Below, piece after piece: positions 1 to 6,329 of a stretch of DNA of 13,810 bases. Source of the DNA: Synergistaceae bacterium (GTDB lineage: Bacteria > Synergistota > Synergistia > Synergistales > Synergistaceae). The translations under genes and the position numbers were made by a program. The notes under the pieces are model-generated. The model saw only the letters and a list, made by a program, of their open reading frames with translations. It searched no databases and was not told the DNA's origin. Position 1 is the stretch's first letter; each line of letters begins with the position of its first letter. The stretch is from assembly GCA_031274465.1 (NCBI GenBank), contig JAISQC010000003.1, forward strand, positions 1 to 13,810, given 5' to 3'.

Positions 1-612
1 AAGTCTCCGGCGCGCCTTCTGGTGTCGGGAATGGGCGACGCCCTCGCGACCTACTTCGAGGCGCGGTCGTGCGACATATCGCGCTCTAACACCATCAGCG
101 GGGGCAAACCGTCGAAGACGGCGCTGGCGCTCGCCGAACTCTGCTTTGATATTTTGATGGAGGACGGCCTGAAAGCTAAAATCTCGATAGAAAATCATGT
201 GCTGTCCACGGCGCTCGAGAACGTCATCGAAGCCAATACGTTTCTGAGCGGGGTTGGTTTTGAGAGCGGCGGCCTTGCGGCGGCCCATGCCATACACAAC
301 GGCTTCACCGTCATGCCGCAGACGCATTCCGCCTATCATGGCGAGAAGGTGGCTTTCGGCACCATAGCGCACCTGGTGCTCGAAAATGCCCCAGAGGATG
401 AAATTTCCGATGTCATCAGGTTCTGCCAATCAGTGGGCCTTCCGACCACTTTGGCCGGCCTCGGCATCAAAGACGCCACCGAGGATGAGATAACGGCTGT
501 GGCTGAAGCGAGTTGCGCGGCGGGCGAGACCATACATAACATGCCCGTCGAAGTAACCGTGGAAAAGGTAAAAGCTGCCATCGTAGTGGCAGACAGCATG
601 GGCCGCGCGTAA
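1..612 (+). CDS. gldA: Glycerol dehydrogenase, C-terminal part (5' truncated by window edge)
   Basis: This is the C-terminal 203 residues of an iron-type, Zn-dependent NAD+ glycerol dehydrogenase, which oxidises glycerol to dihydroxyacetone in the cytoplasm. The frame is open from base 1, so the gene starts to the left of the window; about 160 residues are missing against the 367-residue E. coli GldA. Closely matching stretches are GMGDALATYFEAR, ANTFLSGVGFESGGLAAAHAIHNG, YHGEKVAFG and GETIHNMP. The Asp of GMGD, the His of AAAHAIHNG and the His of YHGEKVAFG match the three family zinc ligands, so the catalytic half is intact. The protein stops at MGRA, slightly shorter than E. coli GldA. A hairpin lies about 60 bases downstream. 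The identification is from recalled family sequence and is very secure. Confidence 0.95.
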   Translation, partial: KSPARLLVSGMGDALATYFEARSCDISRSNTISGGKPSKTALALAELCFDILMEDGLKAKISIENHVLSTALENVIEANTFLSGVGFESGGLAAAHAIHNGFTVMPQTHSAYHGEKVAFGTIAHLVLENAPEDEISDVIRFCQSVGLPTTLAGLGIKDATEDEITAVAEASCAAGETIHNMPVEVTVEKVKAAIVVADSMGRA

Positions 613-671
613 GCGCCCGGTTAAAAACCCATTTGGCGATTGGGCCAGATGTGGCGCGATGCACTAAAAAC

Positions 672-698
672 TGCGCGGCAATTCTCCGCTGCCGCGCA
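672..698 (+). terminator. Hairpin downstream of gldA, probable terminator
   Basis: A perfect 9-bp stem (TGCGCGGCA at 672-680, TGCCGCGCA at 690-698) encloses a 9-nt loop. It is followed only by ATTATTGT rather than a clean U-run, and preceded by AAAAA. On the minus strand the hairpin is followed by GTTTTTAG, but no minus-strand gene ends here. It most likely ends the gldA transcript and separates it from the regulator gene. Confidence 0.6.
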
Positions 699-719
699 TT
701 ATTGTGATGTGTCTCGCAT

Positions 720-736
720 AATTGGTAGACCCAATT
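720..736. promoter_or_regulatory. LldR/PdhR-like GntR-family operator
   Basis: AATTGGTAGACCCAATT has perfect 6-bp arms (AATTGG/CCAATT) around TAGAC. It differs at one base from the ATTGGTnnnACCAAT pattern known for FCD-type GntR regulators such as PdhR and LldR. It stands upstream of a gene for exactly that regulator type, so autoregulation is the natural inference. A lone ACCAAT half-site lies at 851-856, next to the start of the regulator gene. The site is about 70 bp upstream of the best -35 box, further than usual for simple repression, so looping, activation or an unseen promoter closer by is possible. Confidence 0.55.
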
Positions 737-808
737 TTAAGAATCGCATAATGCCGTAAATGTGCCACAATTGCGTAAAATTCACGATTTTTTCAGATAT
801 TGGAGCAC

Positions 809-844
809 TTGAAAAAAAATGCAAAGAGGTGTATAAGGTATAAT
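809..844 (+). promoter_or_regulatory. Sigma-70-type promoter for the GntR/FCD gene
   Basis: TTGAAA at 809-814, a 17-bp spacer and TATAAG at 832-837 form a good sigma-70-type promoter. A second consensus -10 box, TATAAT, lies at 839-844 but has no -35 box at normal distance. Transcription would begin about 20-25 bases ahead of the start codon and probably runs on through the HD gene and the two hydro-lyase pairs. Confidence 0.55.
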
Positions 845-866
845 AATCAGACCAATGGAGGGCAAT

Positions 867-1556
867 ATGGAAATTTCTGTCAGGCCAATCAGAAAATACG
901 AGAAGGTCGTAAACGCGATACGGAACGCCATATCGCGGGGCGAGCTGTCGTATGGTGACGCATTGCCCCCAGAGCGCGAGATGATAGAGCAGTTCGGGGT
1001 CAGCCGAGGGTCGCTCCGCGAGGCTTTCAGCGTGCTGGAGCTTCTTGGCCTGATCGAGAGCAAGCCGGGCAGCGGGCGGTTCGTCCGAAGCCCGCACGCC
1101 TTCCCCGAGGGGCCGGGCGCCGTCCCGCTCGAAGGGTCGGCGGTGCTGGAGCTGATGGAGGCGCGCCGCATACTCGACCCGGCGATAGCGTCCGAGGCGG
1201 CTCGCAGGGCGGGGCCTTCCGACATGACGCGGATACGGCGCGTGCTGTCGGCGACCAAGGAGCAGTTGGACGACGTGACGCACAGGGCGAGGTCGGATTT
1301 CGACTTCCACCTGGCCCTCGCAGCCGCGACGCAGAATTTCATCTTCGCCAACATCGTCCGCATGGAGTTCAACCTGATAATGGCTACCCACGAGCAGATA
1401 TACGGGATGCTGGAGGACAAAAACGCTTTCGTCAGCGAGCACGAGGATCTGTACGAGGCGATAACCGTGCACGACTCGGATCGCGCTGGCCTCGTCGCGT
1501 CTCTTCACATAGACAGGATCTACCGAACGCTTCTGGGGGCCTTTGCCATGCAGTAG
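867..1556 (+). CDS. GntR family transcriptional regulator with FCD ligand domain
   Basis: This is a DNA-binding regulator of the FadR/LldR branch of the GntR family, which usually senses small carboxylates. Residues about 8-75 form the winged helix-turn-helix (PPEREMIEQFGVSRGSLREAFSVLELLGLIESKPGSGRFV). Residues about 93-220 form the all-helical FCD domain. Its metal and ligand residues are visible as D144-x3-H148, H192 and H214, so the effector site looks functional. The 229-residue length is typical. The start chosen is ATG 867, because GGAGG at 857-861 sits 5 bases ahead of it; an in-frame ATG at 855 overlaps that Shine-Dalgarno sequence. The gene follows a PdhR/LldR-like palindrome and leads the hydro-lyase operon, so it probably controls that operon in response to one of its acids. 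The ligand is unknown. Confidence 0.9.
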   Translation: MEISVRPIRKYEKVVNAIRNAISRGELSYGDALPPEREMIEQFGVSRGSLREAFSVLELLGLIESKPGSGRFVRSPHAFPEGPGAVPLEGSAVLELMEARRILDPAIASEAARRAGPSDMTRIRRVLSATKEQLDDVTHRARSDFDFHLALAAATQNFIFANIVRMEFNLIMATHEQIYGMLEDKNAFVSEHEDLYEAITVHDSDRAGLVASLHIDRIYRTLLGAFAMQ

Positions 1557-1610
1557 CTGGCCGCGGCCGTTCGAAAAACTGCAAATAATAAAGTGGAGGT
1601 GTTTTGAAAA

Positions 1611-2171
1611 ATGAAGGAAAAGATAGCGAAGCTGCTGCCGGAGATCGAGTGGATCGGCGACAAGGGCTTGCGGGAGAAGGTCGTCGCGAGCTACGAGGAC
1701 GCCCTCAAAACAGGGGGGTGGGCGCCGGAGGACATGGAGCGCATCCCGTTCACCCTCCTGATACCGGACTGCCCGGCGTCGTATCTGACCCACGTGCGCG
1801 GCGTGACGAGGATGGCGCGCCATGCGATGGAAGAGTTCAACTCGCTTTACGCCACGCCCGACGGCAAGTTCAAGATGGACAACGACCTGCTCGTCGCCGG
1901 CGCCCTGCTCCACGACATCGGCAAGCTGGTCGAGTACGAAAAGGCGCCGGACGGCAAGACGGTAAAGTCCCAGATGGGCAAAGACCTCAGGCATCCATTC
2001 TCGGGGACCGTAATAGCCCTGCGCAACGGGTGCAGCACCGCCATAGGGCATATCATCGCAAACCACGCACACGAGGGCGACGGTACGCTGCGCAGCCCCG
2101 AGGGGGTGCTGGTGAACAAGGCGGATTTCATGAATTTCGAGAGCATTAAGAGCTTCCTCGGCATGAAATAA
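1611..2171 (+). CDS. HD-domain metal-dependent phosphohydrolase-like protein
   Basis: This 186-residue cytoplasmic protein carries an HD domain. Candidate metal ligands are H61 (THVRGV), H101-D102 (LLHDIGK), H128 (RHPFSG), H152 or H154 (NHAHEG) and D172 (NKADFMNFE), in the usual H...HD...H...H...D order. HD proteins normally hydrolyse phosphate esters or nucleotides, but nothing here shows the substrate. No sensor or synthetase domain is attached. The start ATG 1611 follows GGAGGT at 1595-1600 with a 10-base spacer. The gene lies 54 bases after the regulator and about 20 bases before the first hydro-lyase gene, so it appears to belong to the same operon. A link to acid metabolism is inferred from position only; it could equally remove a damaged or inhibitory metabolite. 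Confidence 0.8.
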   Translation: MKEKIAKLLPEIEWIGDKGLREKVVASYEDALKTGGWAPEDMERIPFTLLIPDCPASYLTHVRGVTRMARHAMEEFNSLYATPDGKFKMDNDLLVAGALLHDIGKLVEYEKAPDGKTVKSQMGKDLRHPFSGTVIALRNGCSTAIGHIIANHAHEGDGTLRSPEGVLVNKADFMNFESIKSFLGMK

Positions 2172-2193
2172 AGACAGGGGGGGAATGAAAAGA

Positions 2194-3474
2194 ATGGGCA
2201 AGACAATGATAATGAAGATAATGGAACGGGCCGCCCACAAGGAGGTGCATGTCGGAGAGCGCGTGTGGTGCGACATCGACTGGTCCACCGCCCGCGATTT
2301 CGGCGGGGCGAACTGCACGCTTCAGTTCGACGAGATAACTGAAAAACAGGGTCGGGTGTGGGACTCGGACAAGATCGCGTTCACGTTCGACCTTCAGGCG
2401 CCGTCGCACTCCGAAAAGGTGTCGAACAACCAGAAGATAATCCGCGAGTTCGCCAAACGGCAGGGGATAAAGCACGTGTTCGACATCAATCACGGAATCG
2501 GGCAGCACGTGCTGCTGGAAAACGGCCTGGTGAAGCCGGGCGACGTGATACTCGGCACCGACAGCCACATGAACCTGCTGGGCGGGGTCGCGGCGTTCGC
2601 CACTGGCGTCGGGAACACCGACATAGCTGCGTCGTGGCTCTCGGGGACGAACTGGTTCCGCGTGCCGGAGACGATGAAAATAGAGGCCACGGGCGAGTTC
2701 CAGTGCGGCGTCTCGATGCGCGACTTTCTGACCAGGCTGGTCGGAGACCTTGGCGCCGGTGGCCTCGACTTTCTGGCCGTGGAGTTCGCCGGGGACGCCA
2801 TAGAAAGATCGACCCTCGCCGAGCGCATCACGCTCTGTTCCATGGTCACAGAGATGAGCGGCAAGATCGGCCTCATACTGCCGAACGGGCCAGTGCTCGA
2901 ATGGCTCGCCGGGCGGGCTGGGCCGGAGGTCAGAAGCCGCGTCGCCTCGATAGCCCCTGACGCCGACGCCCCTTACATAGAGACCCGCAAATACGACGTC
3001 TCGAAACTGGAGCCTCTGGCGTCCTGCCCGGACGCGCCGGACAACGTCAAGACCGTGCGCGAGATAGCCGGGACGCCGGTGGATCAGGTTCACATAGGGA
3101 GCTGCTCCAACGGGCGGTTCGAGGACATCGCCGCCGCGTTCGCGGTGCTGGAGAAGAGCGGGTTCAAGGTCTCGCCGAGCGTCAGGACGATAATCACGCC
3201 CGCCACCAACGAAGTGATGAGGCGCTGCGCGAGCGAGGGCCTGATAGAGAAGTTCCTCGACGCGGGGATCGTCTTCACGAACCCGACATGCGCGCTCTGC
3301 ACCGCCGAGCATTACGGCGCGCTGCCAGGCGGCGACGTGGGCTGCTCCACCACCAACCGCAACTTCATAGGCAAGGTCGGCAAAGGGAGCCACACCTATC
3401 TCCTGAGCCCGATGACGGCGATGGCCACTGCTGTCAAGGGCGTCATCACCGATCCTCGCGACATAATCTGCTAG
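2194..3474 (+). CDS. Aconitase/isopropylmalate dehydratase family large subunit 1 (active-site divergent)
   Basis: This is the large Fe-S subunit of a LeuC-type hydro-lyase, 426 residues from ATG 2194. That start suits the poly-G Shine-Dalgarno (2177-2183); ATG 2185 lies only 1 base from it. The three 4Fe-4S ligands are present: C304 in GSCSNGR, and C366 and C369 in PTCALC. The DSH triplet (123-125) and the NRNF loop are kept. Several normally invariant positions differ. The Asp-His pair is Asp-Leu (66-67), the G(V/I)CHQ motif reads GIGQH, the DSHT Thr is Met, and the second Arg of NRNFxxR is Lys394. The family interconverts 2- and 3-hydroxy acids through an unsaturated intermediate. With these changes I cannot name the substrate, and leucine biosynthesis is unlikely. 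Its small-subunit partner follows after 14 bases. Confidence 0.85.
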   Translation: MGKTMIMKIMERAAHKEVHVGERVWCDIDWSTARDFGGANCTLQFDEITEKQGRVWDSDKIAFTFDLQAPSHSEKVSNNQKIIREFAKRQGIKHVFDINHGIGQHVLLENGLVKPGDVILGTDSHMNLLGGVAAFATGVGNTDIAASWLSGTNWFRVPETMKIEATGEFQCGVSMRDFLTRLVGDLGAGGLDFLAVEFAGDAIERSTLAERITLCSMVTEMSGKIGLILPNGPVLEWLAGRAGPEVRSRVASIAPDADAPYIETRKYDVSKLEPLASCPDAPDNVKTVREIAGTPVDQVHIGSCSNGRFEDIAAAFAVLEKSGFKVSPSVRTIITPATNEVMRRCASEGLIEKFLDAGIVFTNPTCALCTAEHYGALPGGDVGCSTTNRNFIGKVGKGSHTYLLSPMTAMATAVKGVITDPRDIIC

Positions 3475-3488
3475 GGGGCGATTAGAAT

Positions 3489-4007
3489 ATGAGCGAAATT
3501 TTGCGCGGGCGCGCGTGGGTGTTTTCGGACGACGTCGATACCGACCTGATCTATCACAACAAATATTTGGCGGAGACAGACCCAAAGAAGATGCCGCAGT
3601 ATTCGTTCGAGTACTATCCCGGCAAGGAGAATTTTGCCAAGGAGGTCAAGCCGGGCGACTTCGTGGTTGCGGGCAAGAATTTCGGCTGCGGGTCGAGCCG
3701 CGAGCACGCGGTGTATTGCCTCAAGGAAGCCGGGGTCCCGGTCATCCTGGCCGAGACCTGCTCCCGCATATACTACCGCAACGCTATAAACAACGGCTAT
3801 CCGGTGCTGTTCGTGAAGGGGCTGTCCGAGGCGATCAAAGCGGGTAAGATAAAAGACGGGGACGAGCTGGAAGTCGAGCTGGGGACGGGGACGATAAAGG
3901 ACTCAACGAGCGGGTCCGCGTTCCACGGCGACGCGGTGAGCGACCTGGAGCGCGACATCATGTCGGCCGGCGGCCTCATCCCGTATCTGAAATCCAAGAA
4001 GAAGTAG
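3489..4007 (+). CDS. Aconitase/isopropylmalate dehydratase family small subunit 1
   Basis: This is the swivelling LeuD-type small subunit (172 residues) that pairs with the preceding large subunit to complete the active site. Family signatures are visible: an N-terminal GRAWVFSDDVDTDLI strand, KNFGCGSSREHA (the SRE substrate-binding loop) and SRIYYRNAINNGYPVL. The substrate-recognition loop after DTDLI reads YHNKYLAETDP, unlike the ARYLRL type of bacterial LeuD. An extra segment, FEYYPGKENFAKE, follows that loop. AGGGGG at 3473-3478 lies 10 bases ahead of ATG 3489. The gene ends exactly where the next large-subunit gene's ribosome-binding site begins, implying tight co-expression. The substrate is unknown. 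As a stand-alone annotation, 3-isopropylmalate dehydratase small subunit would be the automatic label but is probably too specific. Confidence 0.87.
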   Translation: MSEILRGRAWVFSDDVDTDLIYHNKYLAETDPKKMPQYSFEYYPGKENFAKEVKPGDFVVAGKNFGCGSSREHAVYCLKEAGVPVILAETCSRIYYRNAINNGYPVLFVKGLSEAIKAGKIKDGDELEVELGTGTIKDSTSGSAFHGDAVSDLERDIMSAGGLIPYLKSKKK

Positions 4008-4016
4008 GTGAAGGCG

Positions 4017-5273
4017 ATGGGCTACACATTCGCGGAAAAGGCACTGGCAAGGGCCGTGGGGCATCCGGTGAGCGCAAACGAGGTCGTAACCGTCGAGCCG
4101 GACTTCTGCATGAGCCACGACAACACTGGGCCGATATCGCGCACGTTCAAAAAGATCGGGGTTAAGAAGGTCTGGAAGCCCGAACGGCTCGTAGTCATAC
4201 TCGACCACGGGGTTCCGGCGCCGTCGAGCGACCACGCGGTTAACCACAAGGAAGCGCGCGAATTTATGAAAGAGCAGGGCGCGCCCCATTTTTACGACGT
4301 GTCCAGCTCCGGCGGGGTCTGCCACCAGAAATTCCCCGAGGAGGGGTTCGCCCTGCCGGGGCAGATAGTGATCGGCAGCGACAGCCACACCTGCACCTAC
4401 GGGGCGTTCGGAACGTTCGCCACGGGGATAGGGCGCAGCGAGATGGCAGCGGCATGGGCTACGGGGAACATCTGGTTCAAGGTCCCCGAGAGCATGAAGA
4501 TAACCGCCACCGGCAGGCTGAAACAGGGCGTGTCCGCCAAGGACTTCATCCTCAAGGTCATGGGCGACGTCAAGTCCGACGGCGCGGACTACATGAGCGT
4601 GGAATTTCACGGCGACGGCATAGAGGGCATGAGCATCTCCGAGCGCATGACGCTATGCAACCTGGGCATCGAGATGGGCGCCAAAAACGCCGTGTGCCGG
4701 CCGGACCAGAAGGTGCTGGATTACATAAAGGGTCGCGAGAAATCCGCAGACTGGGAGGCGCTGTGGGCTGACCCAGACGCGGCCTACGCCAAAGAGCTAA
4801 AATACGATTTGGGCGATATAGCCCCCGGCGTCGCCAAGCCGCACACCGTGGACAACTACGCGCCGATCGGGGAAGTCGCGGGGACGGCGATAAATCAGGC
4901 GTTCATCGGAACCTGCACGAACGGGCGCATCGAGGACCTTCACGCCGCGGCCGAGGTGCTGAAGGGCAAGCGCGTGGCGGTGCGCACGATAGTGATCCCC
5001 GCCTCGTGGAACATCTACAGGGAGGCCATGCGCGACGGAACGCTCGACGCGCTCCTCGACGCCGGCTGCATCGTCTGCAACTCCGGCTGCGGGCCGTGCC
5101 TCGGCGCGCACATGGGAACCTTGGCGCCGGGCGAGGCGTGCATATCAACGGCGAACCGCAACTTCAAGGGCCGCATGGGAGACAAGGACAGCTTCATCTA
5201 CCTTGCGAGCCCGCGCACCGTAGCGATGAGCGCGCTCGCCGGCAAGATCACCGATCCCAGGGAGGCGTTTTAG
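4017..5273 (+). CDS. Aconitase/isopropylmalate dehydratase family large subunit 2 (canonical active site)
   Basis: This is a second LeuC-type Fe-S hydro-lyase large subunit, 418 residues from ATG 4017, preceded by AGGTGA (4006-4011) that overlaps the previous stop. All family hallmarks are intact: D63-H64 (ILDHGVPAP), VCHQ (101-104), SDSHTCTYGA (121-130), C300 in GTCTNGRIED, C358 and C361 in SGCGPCLG, and NRNFKGR with both arginines (R381, R386). It resembles the archaeal and clostridial class that includes isopropylmalate isomerase, homoaconitase and 2,3-dimethylmalate dehydratase, so it should bind a 4Fe-4S cluster and be oxygen-sensitive. The specific acid cannot be read from this chain alone. 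In operon with its small subunit, it may act before or after pair 1, or on a different substrate. Confidence 0.9.
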   Translation: MGYTFAEKALARAVGHPVSANEVVTVEPDFCMSHDNTGPISRTFKKIGVKKVWKPERLVVILDHGVPAPSSDHAVNHKEAREFMKEQGAPHFYDVSSSGGVCHQKFPEEGFALPGQIVIGSDSHTCTYGAFGTFATGIGRSEMAAAWATGNIWFKVPESMKITATGRLKQGVSAKDFILKVMGDVKSDGADYMSVEFHGDGIEGMSISERMTLCNLGIEMGAKNAVCRPDQKVLDYIKGREKSADWEALWADPDAAYAKELKYDLGDIAPGVAKPHTVDNYAPIGEVAGTAINQAFIGTCTNGRIEDLHAAAEVLKGKRVAVRTIVIPASWNIYREAMRDGTLDALLDAGCIVCNSGCGPCLGAHMGTLAPGEACISTANRNFKGRMGDKDSFIYLASPRTVAMSALAGKITDPREAF

Positions 5274-5274
5274 C

Positions 5275-5769
5275 ATGAAGATAAAGGGGCGCGTATGGAA
5301 ATACGGCGACGACGTCAACACTGACGTCATCTTCGCGGGGAAATACACGTACACGATCAAGGACCGCGCCGAGATGGCGAAGTATGCCTTGGAGGACCTC
5401 GACGCCGACTTCACGAAAAACGCCCACGCGGGCGACATCATCGTGGCAGGCAAGAACTGGGGCTGCGGGTCGAGCCGCGAGCAGGCGGCCATCTGCCTCA
5501 AGGAGCGCGGCATCGGGGCGATAATCGCCAGGAGCTTCGCCCGCATCCACTACCGCAACTGCCTAAACGAAGGGCTGCCGATAATAATAAGCTCCGAAAT
5601 TCAGGCCCTCGTGGAGAAGGGCGACGAGGTGGAGATCGATTTCGACGCGGGCGAGATAACGGCTGGGGGTAAGAAGATAAAATTCCCGCCGTACCCAGAG
5701 TTCGTGCAGGGGCTGGTGAACGACGGAGGGCTATTGCCCCACGTCAAAAAATCGCTCGGGCTGGCGTAG
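5275..5769 (+). CDS. Aconitase/isopropylmalate dehydratase family small subunit 2
   Basis: This LeuD-type small subunit (164 residues) is the partner of the large subunit that ends one base before it. Motifs are GRVWKYGDDVNTDVIF, KNWGCGSSREQA (substrate-binding SRE loop) and ARIHYRNCLNEGLPI. Its specificity loop reads AGKYTYTIKD, differing both from the first copy and from the ARYLRL type of leucine-pathway enzymes. Translation is well supported: GGGAGG at 5260-5265 lies 9 bases before ATG 5275, inside the preceding gene. This is the last gene of the run that begins with the regulator, followed by only a weak hairpin and then a new promoter. The family assignment is secure; the substrate is open. 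Confidence 0.88.
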   Translation: MKIKGRVWKYGDDVNTDVIFAGKYTYTIKDRAEMAKYALEDLDADFTKNAHAGDIIVAGKNWGCGSSREQAAICLKERGIGAIIARSFARIHYRNCLNEGLPIIISSEIQALVEKGDEVEIDFDAGEITAGGKKIKFPPYPEFVQGLVNDGGLLPHVKKSLGLA

Positions 5770-5781
5770 CAAAGCCGCGCT

Positions 5782-5799
5782 CCTGGGAATTTGCCCGGG
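5782..5799 (+). terminator. Weak GC-rich hairpin after the hydro-lyase operon
   Basis: CCTGGG (5782-5787) can pair with CCCGGG (5794-5799) around a 6-nt loop, with one G-U pair. No U-run follows, so termination here would be partial at best and read-through into the next genes is possible. Confidence 0.25.
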
Positions 5800-5809
5800 T
5801 GAATCGGGG

Positions 5810-5853
5810 AAAATACGTATTTTGTACTTTGTTTTCTTGTATTGTGATACAAT
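5810..5853 (+). promoter_or_regulatory. Extended -10 promoter overlapped by two palindromes
   Basis: TACAAT at 5848-5853 is preceded by TG one base upstream (5845-5846), making an extended -10 element; the nearest -35-like sequence, TTGTAC at 5822-5827, is spaced at 20 bp. TTGTAT-TGTG-ATACAA (5837-5852) covers the -10 region and is a perfect 6-bp-arm inverted repeat. AAAATACGTATTTT (5810-5823) is a perfect 14-bp palindrome over the -35 region. This layout is typical of a repressed promoter for the PNPOx-like gene and perhaps the dehydrogenase behind it. The protein binding here is not known. Confidence 0.5.
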
Positions 5854-5891
5854 AATCCCTTCAATAGGTTTTTTAATTGGAGGGTATGGGC

Positions 5892-6329
5892 ATGAGTTCG
5901 AACGAAATAAGCGGCAAAGAGGCGAAGGGGAAGGCCGAGGCCCTGCTTGGAGGCGCCAAGACCGTGTATATGGGCACGAACGGCTCTCACGGGCACCCCA
6001 ATGTGAGGGCGATGATGCCGGTAAAAGTGGATGGCGTGAAGGAAATATGGTTCGCCACCGATCTGGAGTCGAGCAAGATACTGGAGCTCGCCAAGGACAG
6101 CAAGGCCGTCATCTACGTACAGGCCCCGCGCAACGCGGGCGAGTGCAGGCTGTGGGGGCATGTCGATATACTCGACGACAGCGAGTCGAGGAAAATCGTC
6201 TGGCGCGACGAATTGAAGAAGCACTTCCCCGATGGGGCCAATTCCGCCAGATTGCGGGTCTTGCGCTTCAACGTGTCTAACGGGGTTTATTGCAACAAGA
6301 GCGGAAAGATAGGGGAATTTAAAAACTGA
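5892..6329 (+). CDS. Pyridoxamine 5'-phosphate oxidase-like (FMN-binding split barrel) protein
   Basis: This 145-residue protein resembles the general-stress / PNPOx-like split-barrel family that binds FMN or F420-type flavins as small dimers. Visible family features are the opening helix, the strand TVYMGTNGSHGHPNVRAMMP, the following KEIWFATDLESSKILELAKDSKAVIYV segment (typical of FMN-binding members), and a C-terminal LRFNVSNGVYCNK strand. Catalytic function cannot be deduced, and it is not the vitamin B6 enzyme itself. GGAGG at 5879-5883 lies 8 bases ahead of ATG 5892, which is why I chose it over ATG 5886 or TTG 5877. The gene has its own promoter with palindromes and is separated from the dehydrogenase gene by a 12-bp hairpin. 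A redox-related role beside the Fe-S hydro-lyases is an inference from position. Confidence 0.82.
   Translation: MSSNEISGKEAKGKAEALLGGAKTVYMGTNGSHGHPNVRAMMPVKVDGVKEIWFATDLESSKILELAKDSKAVIYVQAPRNAGECRLWGHVDILDDSESRKIVWRDELKKHFPDGANSARLRVLRFNVSNGVYCNKSGKIGEFKN

Noticed and set aside
855..866. ATG at 855 as the start of the GntR gene
   Set aside because: It overlaps the GGAGG that serves ATG 867 and has no Shine-Dalgarno of its own.
1559..1568. GGCCGCGGCC palindrome just after the regulator stop codon
   Set aside because: It has no loop for a stable hairpin and no U-run; in GC-rich DNA such a 10-bp palindrome is unremarkable.
699..2318. A 539-codon open frame on the minus strand across the regulator and HD genes
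   Set aside because: It lies antisense to two well-supported genes with domain matches and good ribosome-binding sites; its protein is low-complexity and unlike any family I know. GC-rich codon bias produces such frames.
2146..3585. A 479-codon open frame on the minus strand opposite the first large subunit
   Set aside because: It is antisense to a gene with clear Fe-S and active-site motifs; the translation is rich in Arg, His and Val with no recognisable domain.
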